Shown: piece after piece, positions 7,545 through 16,619 of the stretch
How the letters are laid out: each line of letters opens with the position of its first letter
Numbering within the stretch: position 1 is the stretch's first letter
Assembly (NCBI GenBank): GCA_964558665.1
Contig: CAZLFA010000009.1
Location: 1 to 64,000, forward strand
Length of the DNA: 64,000 bases
From: CAZLFA01 sp964558665
GTDB lineage: Bacteria > Desulfobacterota > Syntrophia > Syntrophales > PHBD01
Direction: 5' to 3'
The notes under the pieces: model-generated
What the model was told of the DNA's origin: nothing
The model's database searches: none
Seen by the model: only the letters and a program-made list of their open reading frames with translations
Translations under genes and position numbers: made by a program

Positions 7545-9458
7545 CTATCGCGAATCACCTCTCAGTTCCAGAACCTTTTCTCTCAGGAATTCCGCCGTGA
7601 TGATCTGAGGCGGTTCAGGAGGTCCGGCGACCATCTCGACCTTCGACCAGAATCTTTTGGGAAGATGAGTCAGGGCGTGTCCCCCCATGTTGCTGAAGAA
7701 ACTTCCCCATAATCCCTTGAGAGCCATGGGAATGACCGGCACCGGCGAGCGTGCGATAATTTTTTCAATACCGGATTTAAACTCGGCAATCTCTCCGTCA
7801 GGCGTCAGGCTTCCCTCAGGGAAGATGCAGACCAGTTCGCCTTCGTCCAGTGCCGCGGCGATGTCTTCGAAGGCCTTCTTGTAGATTTCCGGATTCGTAC
7901 GCTGAGAATCGATAGGGATAGCCTTGCCGGTTTTGAATATGAAGTTAAGCACGGGAAGCCGGTAGATTGGTTCATACATCACAAAACGTATAGGCCGCCG
8001 GCATGCCCCTCCGATCAACGGGCCGTCCAGATAGCTGACGTGGTTGCACACGATGACTGCCGCTCCTTCATCGGGTATGTAATGAAAATTCCTGTGGGTG
8101 ACGCGGTACATGGTGTGGGTGATAATCCAGATCAGGAAGCGCATGAGGAATTCCGGGATTATCTTGTAGATGAAAGTGGCCACGCAGATGTTCATGATAA
8201 CGAGAACTATGAAGAACTGCGGAATCGACAGCCCCGCCAGACTGAGAAAGAGTATGCCGGTCAGGCTTGCGGCAACCATGAAAAGGGCATTCATGATGTT
8301 GTTTGCGGCGATAACCCGCGCCCTGTGTTCTGCCTGAGTGCGCAACTGGATGAGGGCGTACAGGGGAACGATATAAAAACCGCCGAAAATTCCGATCATG
8401 ATAAAATCGATCAGGACACGCATGCTGCCCGGCGTGGCCATGAACTGTTGAAAGCTCATTAATCCGGTTGTCAGCGGCGCCTTGTAGACAAAAAAGAGAT
8501 CGAAACCGAAGACGCTGAGCCCTATGGAGCCGAGGGGGACGAGGCCGAGTTCCACCTTGTGTCCGGAAAGCCTTTCGCAAAGCAGCGACCCGATGCCGAT
8601 GCCGACGGAGAACATTGTCAGCAGCAGCGTTACGACCCCTTCCGAACTGTGGAGAATGTCCTTCGTGTAATTGGGAAGCTGGGTGAGGTATGACGCACCC
8701 AGAAACCAGAACCAGGAAATGCCCATAATGGAGAGAAAGACCGATTCAGGTTCACGGGCGAGATTTATGTTTCGCAGCGTTTCCTTGACCGGGTTCCAGC
8801 CGATTTTTAAATCGGGGGCATTGGCAGGGGCCTTCGGAATGTACAGGCTGCTCACGTAGCCGCCGACAGCGATCATGCATACAGCGGCGGAAAGCCAGCA
8901 GTTGTATTCCCGCATCTGAACGAGAAGTCCCCCCAGGATCGTGCCGATCAGTATGGCCACGAACGTGCCCATCTCCACCATGGCATTGCCGCCTATGAGC
9001 TCCTCTTCCTTCAGGTGCTGCGGTATGATGCTGTATTTTACGGGGCCGAAGAGCGTTGCCTGCAGACCGAGAAAGAAAAGCAGGACAAGCAGGGTAGACG
9101 TGCTCCGGAGCATGAACCCCGCTGCTGCAACAAGCATGATGGCGATCTCCAGAAGCTTTGTGTAATTGATTAACCGGGATTTTTCGTATTTGTCGGCCAG
9201 TTGTCCGGCTATGGCAGAGAACAGAAAAAAGGGAACGATAAAGAGCCCGGCGGCTATATTGACGAGTGTGTTTGTATTCATGCCTCCCGCTGTCTGGCCG
9301 ACGTGAAAGGCGATGATGAGAATGAGGGCGTTTTTGAAGACGTTATCGTTAAAGGCCCCCAGGAATTGAGTCCAGAAAAACGGAGCGAAGCGCCGGGATA
9401 CGAGCAATGTGAACTGGCTCTTATTCCGGCCGGTTCCTTCTGCATCTTGTGATGACAA
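7545..9458 (-). CDS. MFS lysophospholipid transporter fused to PlsC acyltransferase
   Basis: A 637-aa fusion. Residues about 20-440 form an MFS transporter of the LplT type (FLGAFNDNVFKNAL near the N-terminus). Residues about 455-630 form a 1-acylglycerol-phosphate acyltransferase domain with the catalytic NHVSYLD motif (about 472-478), FPEGSLTPDG (about 546-555) and VIPMAL. By family knowledge it would flip lysophospholipid inward and re-acylate it, repairing membrane lipids. The AMP-dependent acyl-ACP synthetase domain found in longer Aas/LplT fusions is absent. The start is TTG, preceded by GAGGGGG at about 9 bases. The gene is flanked by the activase gene (78 bases upstream) and spmA (89 bases downstream). 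Confidence 0.88.
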   Translation of the reverse strand: MSSQDAEGTGRNKSQFTLLVSRRFAPFFWTQFLGAFNDNVFKNALILIIAFHVGQTAGGMNTNTLVNIAAGLFIVPFFLFSAIAGQLADKYEKSRLINYTKLLEIAIMLVAAAGFMLRSTSTLLVLLFFLGLQATLFGPVKYSIIPQHLKEEELIGGNAMVEMGTFVAILIGTILGGLLVQMREYNCWLSAAVCMIAVGGYVSSLYIPKAPANAPDLKIGWNPVKETLRNINLAREPESVFLSIMGISWFWFLGASYLTQLPNYTKDILHSSEGVVTLLLTMFSVGIGIGSLLCERLSGHKVELGLVPLGSIGLSVFGFDLFFVYKAPLTTGLMSFQQFMATPGSMRVLIDFIMIGIFGGFYIVPLYALIQLRTQAEHRARVIAANNIMNALFMVAASLTGILFLSLAGLSIPQFFIVLVIMNICVATFIYKIIPEFLMRFLIWIITHTMYRVTHRNFHYIPDEGAAVIVCNHVSYLDGPLIGGACRRPIRFVMYEPIYRLPVLNFIFKTGKAIPIDSQRTNPEIYKKAFEDIAAALDEGELVCIFPEGSLTPDGEIAEFKSGIEKIIARSPVPVIPMALKGLWGSFFSNMGGHALTHLPKRFWSKVEMVAGPPEPPQIITAEFLREKVLELRGDSR

Positions 9459-9536
9459 TTCCTTGATCCCCCTCTATAAACAAAATTATGCGCAAAAAAG
9501 GAGCAATGATGCGGATGCAGGATCTCCTCTTCCTGA

Positions 9537-12500
9537 TTAAAACAATGCCATTGATGCCCCTGATATTTTTTTTCTGCTGCTGTTTTCGGCTTCATGCTGC
9601 TTTAACTCCGCATGCAGCCTTTCCGCCTGGAGAAGAAACGCCTCCAGCTTGGCGGTTACGATTGGCGGGAAAAGGTTTCCGTCGCTTTCGATGGCTAGGA
9701 ACGGAAGATCGTGAAGCCGCCGGGAAAGCGCTTCCAGCAGCGGCTTGTTTTTGCTCACCTTCATTTTTGATTCCATGTTCATCTCGCGGGTCAGGATGGA
9801 CTCTGCCAGACGGTTGGGCATACAGCCGAAGGGGCCGATGGCAACGGCGCCGCAGTAATGATCCACCACCTCGTTCAGCACGGCCCCCACCGTCAGAATC
9901 GCTTCGCCCGTCAGTTGAGGATTTATCAGGTGGGTAGTGTGTTTCATAATGTGATCCACGTCTTCCAGTTTGTCACTGCAAAGGTTGGAAGGCAGCAGCG
10001 CCTTGCGGAACGCCTTTTCGCATCGCCTCATGATGGCGCTGCGGAACTTGAGGGCTATGCGTTCCCTGGTCGATGTGCGTTCCGGCGACAGGCCGTTGTG
10101 CACGCACCAGTCCGTGTAGTATATCCACTCCATAACAGAGGAAACTTTGGCTGCAAAGCCGCGCTGGGCCAGCTCCTCCATAATATACTGCCGCGATATG
10201 CCGTCATGGCGGACGAATATCTCGCCTGCTAAAAGAATAACCGGCGTATCGGCGAGCTCTCGTCTTACAGGGATTTTTGAAAAAGAGGCGGCGATCTCTT
10301 CAAGGGCGCGGGACATGGTTCTCACGCCGGAAGATCTTTCCAGATGACCCAGGGCTTTCAGCCATCCCTGATCGAAAATCTTCACCGCTTCGACAGGTGA
10401 AAGGGCATTCGCCAACAGTACGGAATAAATCTCCTCGAATAAAGATGCCAGCACAGCTCCGCTCCAGATAGCGAGAGACAGGCGCTGACCTCCGAAGCCG
10501 CTGTAGCTGTTTTCCGCAGTGAATGAAAGCAGGGCCACATCCTCAAGCTGACGCTGTTTTATCAGGTCATGAAGAAAGATCGAATATTGGCCGTAGCGGC
10601 ATGGGCCGGAAGCTGTCGGCATGAAATAAATCAGCTTTTCATCTTTGTCGCGGCGGTCTTCAAGATACTTCAGCAGGCTGCCGGCGGTTATGATCAGCGG
10701 CAGGCATTCCTTGCAGGATGAACATCCTCTTCCCTTTTTCAGGACTTCGTCGTCTGCAGGGGGCAATGCCGTAGCCTTTACACCCAGTCCCCGGAAGGCG
10801 GCGGCGCAGGATTCCGATAAAAATCTTCCCATGGAGGGAATAACTACATGCACACGGGGGTCAAAAATTGAGTGCGCCTTGTGTTGTGAATCGATATAGG
10901 CCGCTTTGTTCTTGCGAACCTGTATATGAGCGGACGCGTAAGCCTTTTGTGTGTGGCCGGCTTTCTTCTCTGTGCCCAGTTTCCTGTAGCGCTTTATTAT
11001 ATCGATAAAGGCCTCTATCCTTGTTTCTATGCCTGCGTCGGCGGAGTGACTGTCAAGCTCCAATGTCAGGGACGGCTTCGTTCCCATTATATCGCGGAAA
11101 TAACCGATGAGAAAGGAATCAGGACCGCAGGAGAAATTTGTTATATAGCATCCGTAGAGCTGGGGGTGCTTCTTCACGAAGCTGCCTATGTTCAGGATGC
11201 GCTGCCCTGCCGACCAGTACATGTTGTCCTTTGTTATCTCCCCGGTGAGGGGCAGGGCATTCAGGGGAATAACATGGATTCCCCTTGATGCCAGCTTATT
11301 TGGTATTCCCATATGGGCTTCGGATACAAGGGCGTTATAGGTTCTGCCGAAGATCACCACTCCAAATGAATCCGGGTCGGCTTCAACAGCGGCCAAAGCC
11401 TTTGCGCCCGTTTCTTTCAGGCGGTGAGCGCATGCCGTCTGTTCCTCCACAGCACGCCGGAAAGCGGCAATCCCTCTTCGTCTGCCGGCGCCCAGCCGAT
11501 CGGCCATTTCCAGAAACGCTTCCTCAGCCCTGGATAAGCCCGCGGAAAAATCGATGACGGGATTCAGTATTCTTCCCGAAGCCTTTATCCTGCTGTATAC
11601 GTCGTGATCCTTGAAGGCAGGGGCCAGGTAGTATGGTTCGCCCTGGGAAAGAGGGCAGGAGACGCCCTTGTCCGGTCCGTTCTCGACGTAGTCTCCTTTC
11701 AACTGGGGAAGAAACAGGAAATCGGGATCCTGTTTGAGCAGGTTAATGAAATAGCCGTGGGCAAGCTCCGCCGGATAGCAGAATGGCGCGCTCTTCTTGT
11801 CTATGCCCTCCTGTTCCGCTGTTGCCGGGATAACCACCCGGAATCCGAGATTTTCAAAGAAGGTTCTGTAGAGAGGGAAGTAGGTGTTCACCATGAAAGA
11901 CTTGTTTATCCCGATCACGCGGGCAGTAACCGCTTTTCCCTCCTGCGGTCCGGCAGGCAGAGGGAAAATCATCCTTTCGTAGAGGGCGACGTGATTGAAA
12001 TTCCCTTCTTCCACCTTTATATGTGTTCGCAGGTTATACCAGCGGTTGCAGGCGCCGCCGAAAGGATAGGTCTTGCCGGAGATTTTTATACGGGCTATCC
12101 GGCATCGGCGGTCACACTTCTCTTTGCCGCCGTCGCAGATAAAGGGAGTGCCGTATTCGAGCTCACGATCCCTCAATTCGGCCAGCGAGTAATTTCCCTC
12201 TTTCATGAGGTCCAGGCTGAGCCTGTTCTTTATTTCCAGGGCGACCCCGAAGGCCCCTATCAGCCCGGGATCGGGAGGAACAATGATCTGCTTTCCTGTA
12301 AGGATCGCCATCGCCATGGGCACAGCCCTGTTGTAGCATACGCCGCCCTGCATGAATATCTTGCGGCCCATGCTCCGGCTGCCCTTGACGCGGTTGCTGT
12401 AGTTCATGCAGATCGAATAGACCAGTCCGGCAATGACATCCTCCATCGATATCCCTTCGTGGAGGGCGTTTTTTATGTCGCTGCTGATAAAGGCGGCGCA

Positions 12501-13943
12501 CTGGTCATTGAAATTGGGAGGCTTCTTTCCTTTTATGGCAATGGCTGCAATCTCTTCCATGGGGATGTTCAGTGTTTCCTTTGCCGCCTCTTCCAGAAAC
12601 GATCCCGTGCCGGCGCTGCATGCCTCATTCATTGCGTAATCGGACGGGACGCCGTTGGTGATGTGGGTATATTTTGCATCCTGACCGCCGATTTCGAAGA
12701 TTGTGTCCACATCCCTGTCGAAAAAGACGGCGCCGGTGGCATGGGCGATGATTTCGTTTATAACTCCGTCAGTCATGGCATGCAGACCGGCAATCTGGCG
12801 TCCGGAGCCTGTTACCCCTATGCCTGCTATCGTTATGTCCTCGCCTGCTTTCCCGATCTGATCGAGAAGGCTTCCGTAACAGAGGCGGGACGCCTTGACG
12901 GGATCTCCGTTTGTGCGGAGATAGTCCGAGGCGACAATCAGATTGTCGGACATCCTCAGAAGCACGGCCTTGGTCGTCGTCGATCCCACATCCAGCCCCA
13001 GAATGCAGCGGTCTCCTTCCCTGATTGTGCCCCTGGGGGAGCTTTTGAATTCGACCATCTTTTCGGAGTCCTGCAGAGGCGGCAGATGAGAAAAGGTGTC
13101 GCGCCTGGATTTGAACAGGCAACCCTTTTCCGGCACCGGCAGCGTGTCATTCTCCAACGCCCAGAGGGCACAGCCCAGGGCTTCGAAATAAGGGGCCTCG
13201 GATGGAATGGTCACAGCGGGTATTTCCTTTTTCAGGAAATCGATCATCACCTCGTTGAGAGCGCAACCGCCGACAACCATGATGTTGCTGCGGGAAACTT
13301 TTTTTACAAGCTCAAGAATTTTGCCCGCCATCATCTGGCATAACCCGGCCGTCACGCGTTCTTTGGGAATGCCTTTATTTGTTGCGTGCGTGCAGTCGCT
13401 TTTGCAAAAGACGCTGCACCTTCCCGATACCTTGTGGGGTTCCGTGAATTGAGACAGACGAACGGCTTCCTCAAGGCCGATGTTCATCCTCCTGATCTGC
13501 TGAAGAAAGAATTCACCCGTTCCCGAGGCGCATTTGTTTCCGGAATGCACGGAAGATATGCGGCCGTCCTTGCCGAGAAGATAAAGCATGAATGCCTCGC
13601 TGCCGGCACTGACAATTGCCTGGATGCTGTTGCGCTCACCATTGACGTGCGTGAAGGCAAATTCCACGGCCTGTGGTTCCGGTATCGAGGAAAGGTTGAC
13701 CATGTGTCTGAATTTGCGGCCGGTTATGGCGATGCGTGCACCGGATTCAATGCGGCTTGAATCAAGCATTTCAGAAAAGATAACCTGGGGATTGCCGCTG
13801 TGTGCCTTGATGCTCTTGCCGATTACAGATACTTTTCCCTGGGCGTCGCATTTTACTGTCACCATAGAAATTGTTGATGAGCCGATGCAGATGCCTGTTG
13901 CCTGGTTTTGATTAGCGTTCTCGTGATGATGACGATCTTTCAT
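9537..13943 (-). CDS. giant BadF/HgdC-type 2-hydroxyacyl-CoA dehydratase activase
   Basis: A 1468-aa protein of the CoA-enzyme activase (ASKHA ATPase) superfamily. The first activase-like half (about 15-270) has CASGTGEFF with Cys about 138. The second, more canonical half (about 312-575) has the phosphate loop LDVGSTTTK, GGQDAKY, and cluster-type cysteines about 442 (ACSAGTGSF) and 482 (QCAAF). A DUF2229-like region follows, then a C-terminal region related to the dehydratase D component with GRGCSSCKECLPL (about 1080). Such proteins couple ATP hydrolysis to low-potential electron transfer, but the partner of these giant forms is not defined and no hgdAB-like dehydratase genes are adjacent. 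GAGGT precedes the ATG. It is probably the first gene of the minus-strand operon ending with spmB, and is divergent from the sigma54-type regulator. Confidence 0.9.
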   Translation of the reverse strand: MKDRHHHENANQNQATGICIGSSTISMVTVKCDAQGKVSVIGKSIKAHSGNPQVIFSEMLDSSRIESGARIAITGRKFRHMVNLSSIPEPQAVEFAFTHVNGERNSIQAIVSAGSEAFMLYLLGKDGRISSVHSGNKCASGTGEFFLQQIRRMNIGLEEAVRLSQFTEPHKVSGRCSVFCKSDCTHATNKGIPKERVTAGLCQMMAGKILELVKKVSRSNIMVVGGCALNEVMIDFLKKEIPAVTIPSEAPYFEALGCALWALENDTLPVPEKGCLFKSRRDTFSHLPPLQDSEKMVEFKSSPRGTIREGDRCILGLDVGSTTTKAVLLRMSDNLIVASDYLRTNGDPVKASRLCYGSLLDQIGKAGEDITIAGIGVTGSGRQIAGLHAMTDGVINEIIAHATGAVFFDRDVDTIFEIGGQDAKYTHITNGVPSDYAMNEACSAGTGSFLEEAAKETLNIPMEEIAAIAIKGKKPPNFNDQCAAFISSDIKNALHEGISMEDVIAGLVYSICMNYSNRVKGSRSMGRKIFMQGGVCYNRAVPMAMAILTGKQIIVPPDPGLIGAFGVALEIKNRLSLDLMKEGNYSLAELRDRELEYGTPFICDGGKEKCDRRCRIARIKISGKTYPFGGACNRWYNLRTHIKVEEGNFNHVALYERMIFPLPAGPQEGKAVTARVIGINKSFMVNTYFPLYRTFFENLGFRVVIPATAEQEGIDKKSAPFCYPAELAHGYFINLLKQDPDFLFLPQLKGDYVENGPDKGVSCPLSQGEPYYLAPAFKDHDVYSRIKASGRILNPVIDFSAGLSRAEEAFLEMADRLGAGRRRGIAAFRRAVEEQTACAHRLKETGAKALAAVEADPDSFGVVIFGRTYNALVSEAHMGIPNKLASRGIHVIPLNALPLTGEITKDNMYWSAGQRILNIGSFVKKHPQLYGCYITNFSCGPDSFLIGYFRDIMGTKPSLTLELDSHSADAGIETRIEAFIDIIKRYRKLGTEKKAGHTQKAYASAHIQVRKNKAAYIDSQHKAHSIFDPRVHVVIPSMGRFLSESCAAAFRGLGVKATALPPADDEVLKKGRGCSSCKECLPLIITAGSLLKYLEDRRDKDEKLIYFMPTASGPCRYGQYSIFLHDLIKQRQLEDVALLSFTAENSYSGFGGQRLSLAIWSGAVLASLFEEIYSVLLANALSPVEAVKIFDQGWLKALGHLERSSGVRTMSRALEEIAASFSKIPVRRELADTPVILLAGEIFVRHDGISRQYIMEELAQRGFAAKVSSVMEWIYYTDWCVHNGLSPERTSTRERIALKFRSAIMRRCEKAFRKALLPSNLCSDKLEDVDHIMKHTTHLINPQLTGEAILTVGAVLNEVVDHYCGAVAIGPFGCMPNRLAESILTREMNMESKMKVSKNKPLLEALSRRLHDLPFLAIESDGNLFPPIVTAKLEAFLLQAERLHAELKQHEAENSSRKKISGASMALF

Positions 13944-13975
13944 TTTCTACCTCAGTTCATGATGAATAAAGATAA

Positions 13976-14004
13976 TAAATAATGACATTTATAATATAAG
14001 TCAA
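13976..14004 (-). promoter_or_regulatory. candidate promoter for the activase operon
   Basis: On the minus strand TTGACT (13999-14004) is followed after 17 bases by TATTTA (13976-13981), giving a start about 25 bases before the activase ATG. The -10 box is weak, so this is tentative. The upstream edge abuts the 79-bp repeat at 14016. Confidence 0.35.
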
Positions 14005-14015
14005 TGACTAACATT

Positions 14016-14094
14016 ACGTCGTTTCCGTCTGGAAAGGACTCTCTTCCGCTCTGGCTATGTCGATCTGCGGTATTGCTTGTGCGACGTACATTAT
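14016..14094. repeat. repeat family 2, copy A (79 bp)
   Basis: This segment and 27500-27578 have equal length and differ at only 7 of 79 positions, with no indels. Copy A is bounded by the 7-bp inverted ends TACGTCG (14015-14021) and CGACGTA (14082-14088). It also holds an internal near-palindrome around GGAAAGGACTCTCTTCC. It sits between the divergent activase and regulator genes. Confidence 0.8.
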
Positions 14095-14205
14095 TACCCT
14101 TTATCAATAGCCGTGCCACATGAATAACTGCTCATTGAATTGTCCGGAACAAAAGAGCTTATCCGTTTGTGGGCGAATATCGCCGTCCCATGTTTAGAAT
14201 ATATA

Positions 14206-14235
14206 TTGACAAAAAATGTACAGTACCTGTACAAG
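14206..14235 (+). promoter_or_regulatory. promoter with internal palindromic operator
   Basis: TTGACA at 14206-14211 is followed after 18 bases by TACAAG at 14230-14235. Almost the whole spacer is the palindrome TGTACAG-TAC-CTGTACA (14217-14233), with 7-bp perfect arms. Such an operator between -35 and -10 would suit a repressor or autoregulation. The predicted transcript start (about 14242) is only a few bases before the ATG at 14245, so the message may be leaderless. Confidence 0.6.
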
Positions 14236-14244
14236 AAAAGAACA

Positions 14245-15732
14245 ATGAAGCGAAATATTCTCACAGAAAAAGACCGCACCTTTTTTTCGCAGATCACCAG
14301 GGCTGCCTTCAGCAATCCCTTCAGTGAAGAGCGGGACACAGTTGATACGGCCATCGCCGATACCTATGGCAAAGGGCTTGCGGAAGCCGCGCCGGATCCC
14401 GTAACAGGCGCTTTAAGCCTGCGTATTGCCGGACTGGAAAAGCAGGGGAAGGCTGATGTTTGCAGTTATAACGAGGAAGACAGATATCTGATTAAAACGG
14501 CGATCGTGTTTTATTTCTTCCATCGTTATGCAGAGCGTCTCGACAAATTGATTATCGAACAGACGGCCGCGGGCGATACCCCCTGTGCCGTGGGATTTGC
14601 CGGGGAACTGTTGGCTTCTCTGCGCCGCTTCGGCATTTCCGACGAGGATGCCGCCAGATATCTTGCCGGGATGTATCAATTGAGAAGGGCATTCTATTTT
14701 ATCCGTGAAGGGCTTGCCGGGCAGTGTGAATCCATGCGCCGCCTCAAGCAGGAACTCTGGAGAAACATTTTTACTCACGATACCCGGTTGTATGACGAAT
14801 TTCTCTGGAACCGGATGGAGGATTTCTCAACTCTCCTGCTCGGCGATACGGGAACCGGGAAAGGGGCGGCAGCAAGCGCCATAGGGCGCTCCGGATTTAT
14901 TCCCTTCGACGGAAAGACGGGCAGATTCCGCGAGAGTTTTACCAAAACATTTATTGCCATAAATCTGTCCCAGTTTCCCGAAAGTCTCATAGAGTCGGAA
15001 CTCTTCGGCCATCGCAAGGGGGCATTCACGGGCGCCATCGATTCCTACGAAGGGATATTATCCCGCTGCAGCCCCTGCGGTTCGATTCTCCTGGATGAAA
15101 TCGGCGATGCAGGCATTCCTGTTCAGATCAAGCTGTTGCAGGTCCTTCAGGAAAGGACGTATTGCCCGGTGGGCAGCCATGAGAAAAGGCGCTTTGCCGG
15201 CAGGGTGATTGCCGCCACGAACCGGTCTATAGAGGAACTGAGAAAAGAAAAACTTTTTCGTGAAGATTTTTATTACAGGTTGTGCTCAGACGTCATCGTC
15301 ATGCCGACGCTGCACAAACGGCTGGCCGAAGATCCCGGCGAGCTCGATCTTCTTCTGAGGCACACGGTCAATAGAATGGTCGGTTATGATGCGCCTGTAA
15401 TGCAGGCCTTCGTCAAGGAAAGGATAAGGAAATGTCTGCCCGGTGACTATCATTGGCCGGGCAATGTCCGCGAACTTGAACAATGCGTCCGCCGCATCAT
15501 GCTTACCGGTTCATATATGGCGGATTCTTCGGCAAACAACGATGATCTGGAAGCGCGCATCAGGGATAACATCACCAGACAGGAATACGACGCGGACGGG
15601 CTGCTGACGGATTATCTGGCTCTTTTGTACCGGCGCCACGGGACGTATGAGGAAGTGGCGCGCAGAGTGCGCATGGACAGACGGACGGTTAAGAAGTACC
15701 TTGACAGGAAGATGCAATCCAGTTCTCAATGA
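14245..15732 (+). CDS. sigma54-dependent transcriptional activator (AAA+/Fis type)
   Basis: A 495-aa bacterial enhancer-binding protein. The N-terminal ~195 residues match no sensor domain I recognise. The AAA+ core has Walker A GDTGTGKG, the sigma54-contacting GAFTGA loop, Walker B GSILLDEIGD and the arginine-finger region FREDFYYRL. The C-terminus is a Fis-type helix-turn-helix (YEEVARRVRMDRRTVKKYL). The ATG at 14245 is preferred: an upstream TTG at 14140 would extend the frame through the promoter and palindrome and has no ribosome site. No Shine-Dalgarno is evident before 14245 either. Its neighbour on the left is the divergent activase operon, a possible target. Its last 44 bases overlap the convergent ftcD-like gene. 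Confidence 0.88.
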   Translation: MKRNILTEKDRTFFSQITRAAFSNPFSEERDTVDTAIADTYGKGLAEAAPDPVTGALSLRIAGLEKQGKADVCSYNEEDRYLIKTAIVFYFFHRYAERLDKLIIEQTAAGDTPCAVGFAGELLASLRRFGISDEDAARYLAGMYQLRRAFYFIREGLAGQCESMRRLKQELWRNIFTHDTRLYDEFLWNRMEDFSTLLLGDTGTGKGAAASAIGRSGFIPFDGKTGRFRESFTKTFIAINLSQFPESLIESELFGHRKGAFTGAIDSYEGILSRCSPCGSILLDEIGDAGIPVQIKLLQVLQERTYCPVGSHEKRRFAGRVIAATNRSIEELRKEKLFREDFYYRLCSDVIVMPTLHKRLAEDPGELDLLLRHTVNRMVGYDAPVMQAFVKERIRKCLPGDYHWPGNVRELEQCVRRIMLTGSYMADSSANNDDLEARIRDNITRQEYDADGLLTDYLALLYRRHGTYEEVARRVRMDRRTVKKYLDRKMQSSSQ

Positions 15733-16597
15733 TCCGCTTATCGGAAAATTCGGCAAGCTTCAGGTATTCAGGAGTAACGCCGTCAAGAGCCGCCCGCGGT
15801 ATCAGGCCGATCAGTTCGGACTCCAGAATGCCGGCGCCTCGCGATCCCGCCTTTTCATTTATGATGTCAAAGACAGTGCGGAGAGAGGTTGTCCTGTAGT
15901 CCGTCAGGTTCATGGAAACCTGTGCAAGGTTCCTGCTTTTCAAGCGCACCCCGATAGCCTTGAGACAGGGAAGGCCGCCTCCTGAAGTCCTGATTTCACA
16001 CGCAATGGCCTTGGCAATGCCGATATCGTCTGAATCAAGGTTGATGTTGAATGCGATCAGGGGAATCCGTGCGCCTACGGCCGTGGCTCCGCTTTTTTCA
16101 TTGAAGACGCTGCCGGCGTCCGGCGTCCAGAGCGGATCCCTGATTTTTTCTTTGAATCTTTCATAGCCGCCCCGGCGGATGTCGGACAGGCCTTTTCTTT
16201 CATCACGCAGAGCCGCTTCTCCGTAAAAATAGACGGGAATGTTATTCCCTGCCGAAAAGGTTTTTCCGAAACCGTGCGCAACCTTTACAGCGTCAGCCAT
16301 CTGAGCGCTGCCGAAGGGAATGAACGGCACCACATCCACGGCGCCTATTCTGGGATGCTCCCCCTGGTGTCTTGTCATGTCTATCAGTTCGACGGCTCTG
16401 TTGCAGGCTGCAATGGCGCCCGCCAGAACGCTTTCCGGCGAGCCGATGAAAGTCAGGACCGACCGGTTGTGATCGGCGTCCATGCTGTAGTCCATTATGG
16501 TGACACCAGGCAGGCCTTTCGCCGCCGATACGATGCTTTCCACTATAGATCTGTTCCGCCCTTCGCTGAAGTTGGGCACGCACTCTATTACTTTCAT
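15689..16597 (-). CDS. ftcD: glutamate formimidoyltransferase
   Basis: A 302-aa monofunctional formiminotransferase, transferring the formimino group of formiminoglutamate to tetrahydrofolate (histidine degradation or one-carbon entry); the reverse direction is also possible. Family signatures are IECVPNFSEGRN at the N-terminus, DADHNRSVLT, the catalytic-His region MTRHQGEHPRIGAVDVVPFIP (split; His near 82) and LMAFNINL-like LIAFNINL. The cyclodeaminase domain of the mammalian bifunctional enzyme is missing, as usual in bacteria. The start has no clear Shine-Dalgarno and lies 22 bases after the metallophosphatase stop, so translation may be coupled. Its 3' end overlaps the convergent regulator gene by 44 bases. 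No other histidine-degradation gene is visible. Confidence 0.88.
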   Translation of the reverse strand: MKVIECVPNFSEGRNRSIVESIVSAAKGLPGVTIMDYSMDADHNRSVLTFIGSPESVLAGAIAACNRAVELIDMTRHQGEHPRIGAVDVVPFIPFGSAQMADAVKVAHGFGKTFSAGNNIPVYFYGEAALRDERKGLSDIRRGGYERFKEKIRDPLWTPDAGSVFNEKSGATAVGARIPLIAFNINLDSDDIGIAKAIACEIRTSGGGLPCLKAIGVRLKSRNLAQVSMNLTDYRTTSLRTVFDIINEKAGSRGAGILESELIGLIPRAALDGVTPEYLKLAEFSDKRIIENWIASSCQGTS

Positions 16598-16619
16598 ACT
16601 TATTTATGCACGGATAGCC

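Noticed and set aside
11604..13343. Long plus-strand open frame (579 codons) opposite the activase gene
   Set aside because: It is antisense to a well-conserved protein, has no ribosome site or recognisable domain, and follows from the codon bias of the real gene.
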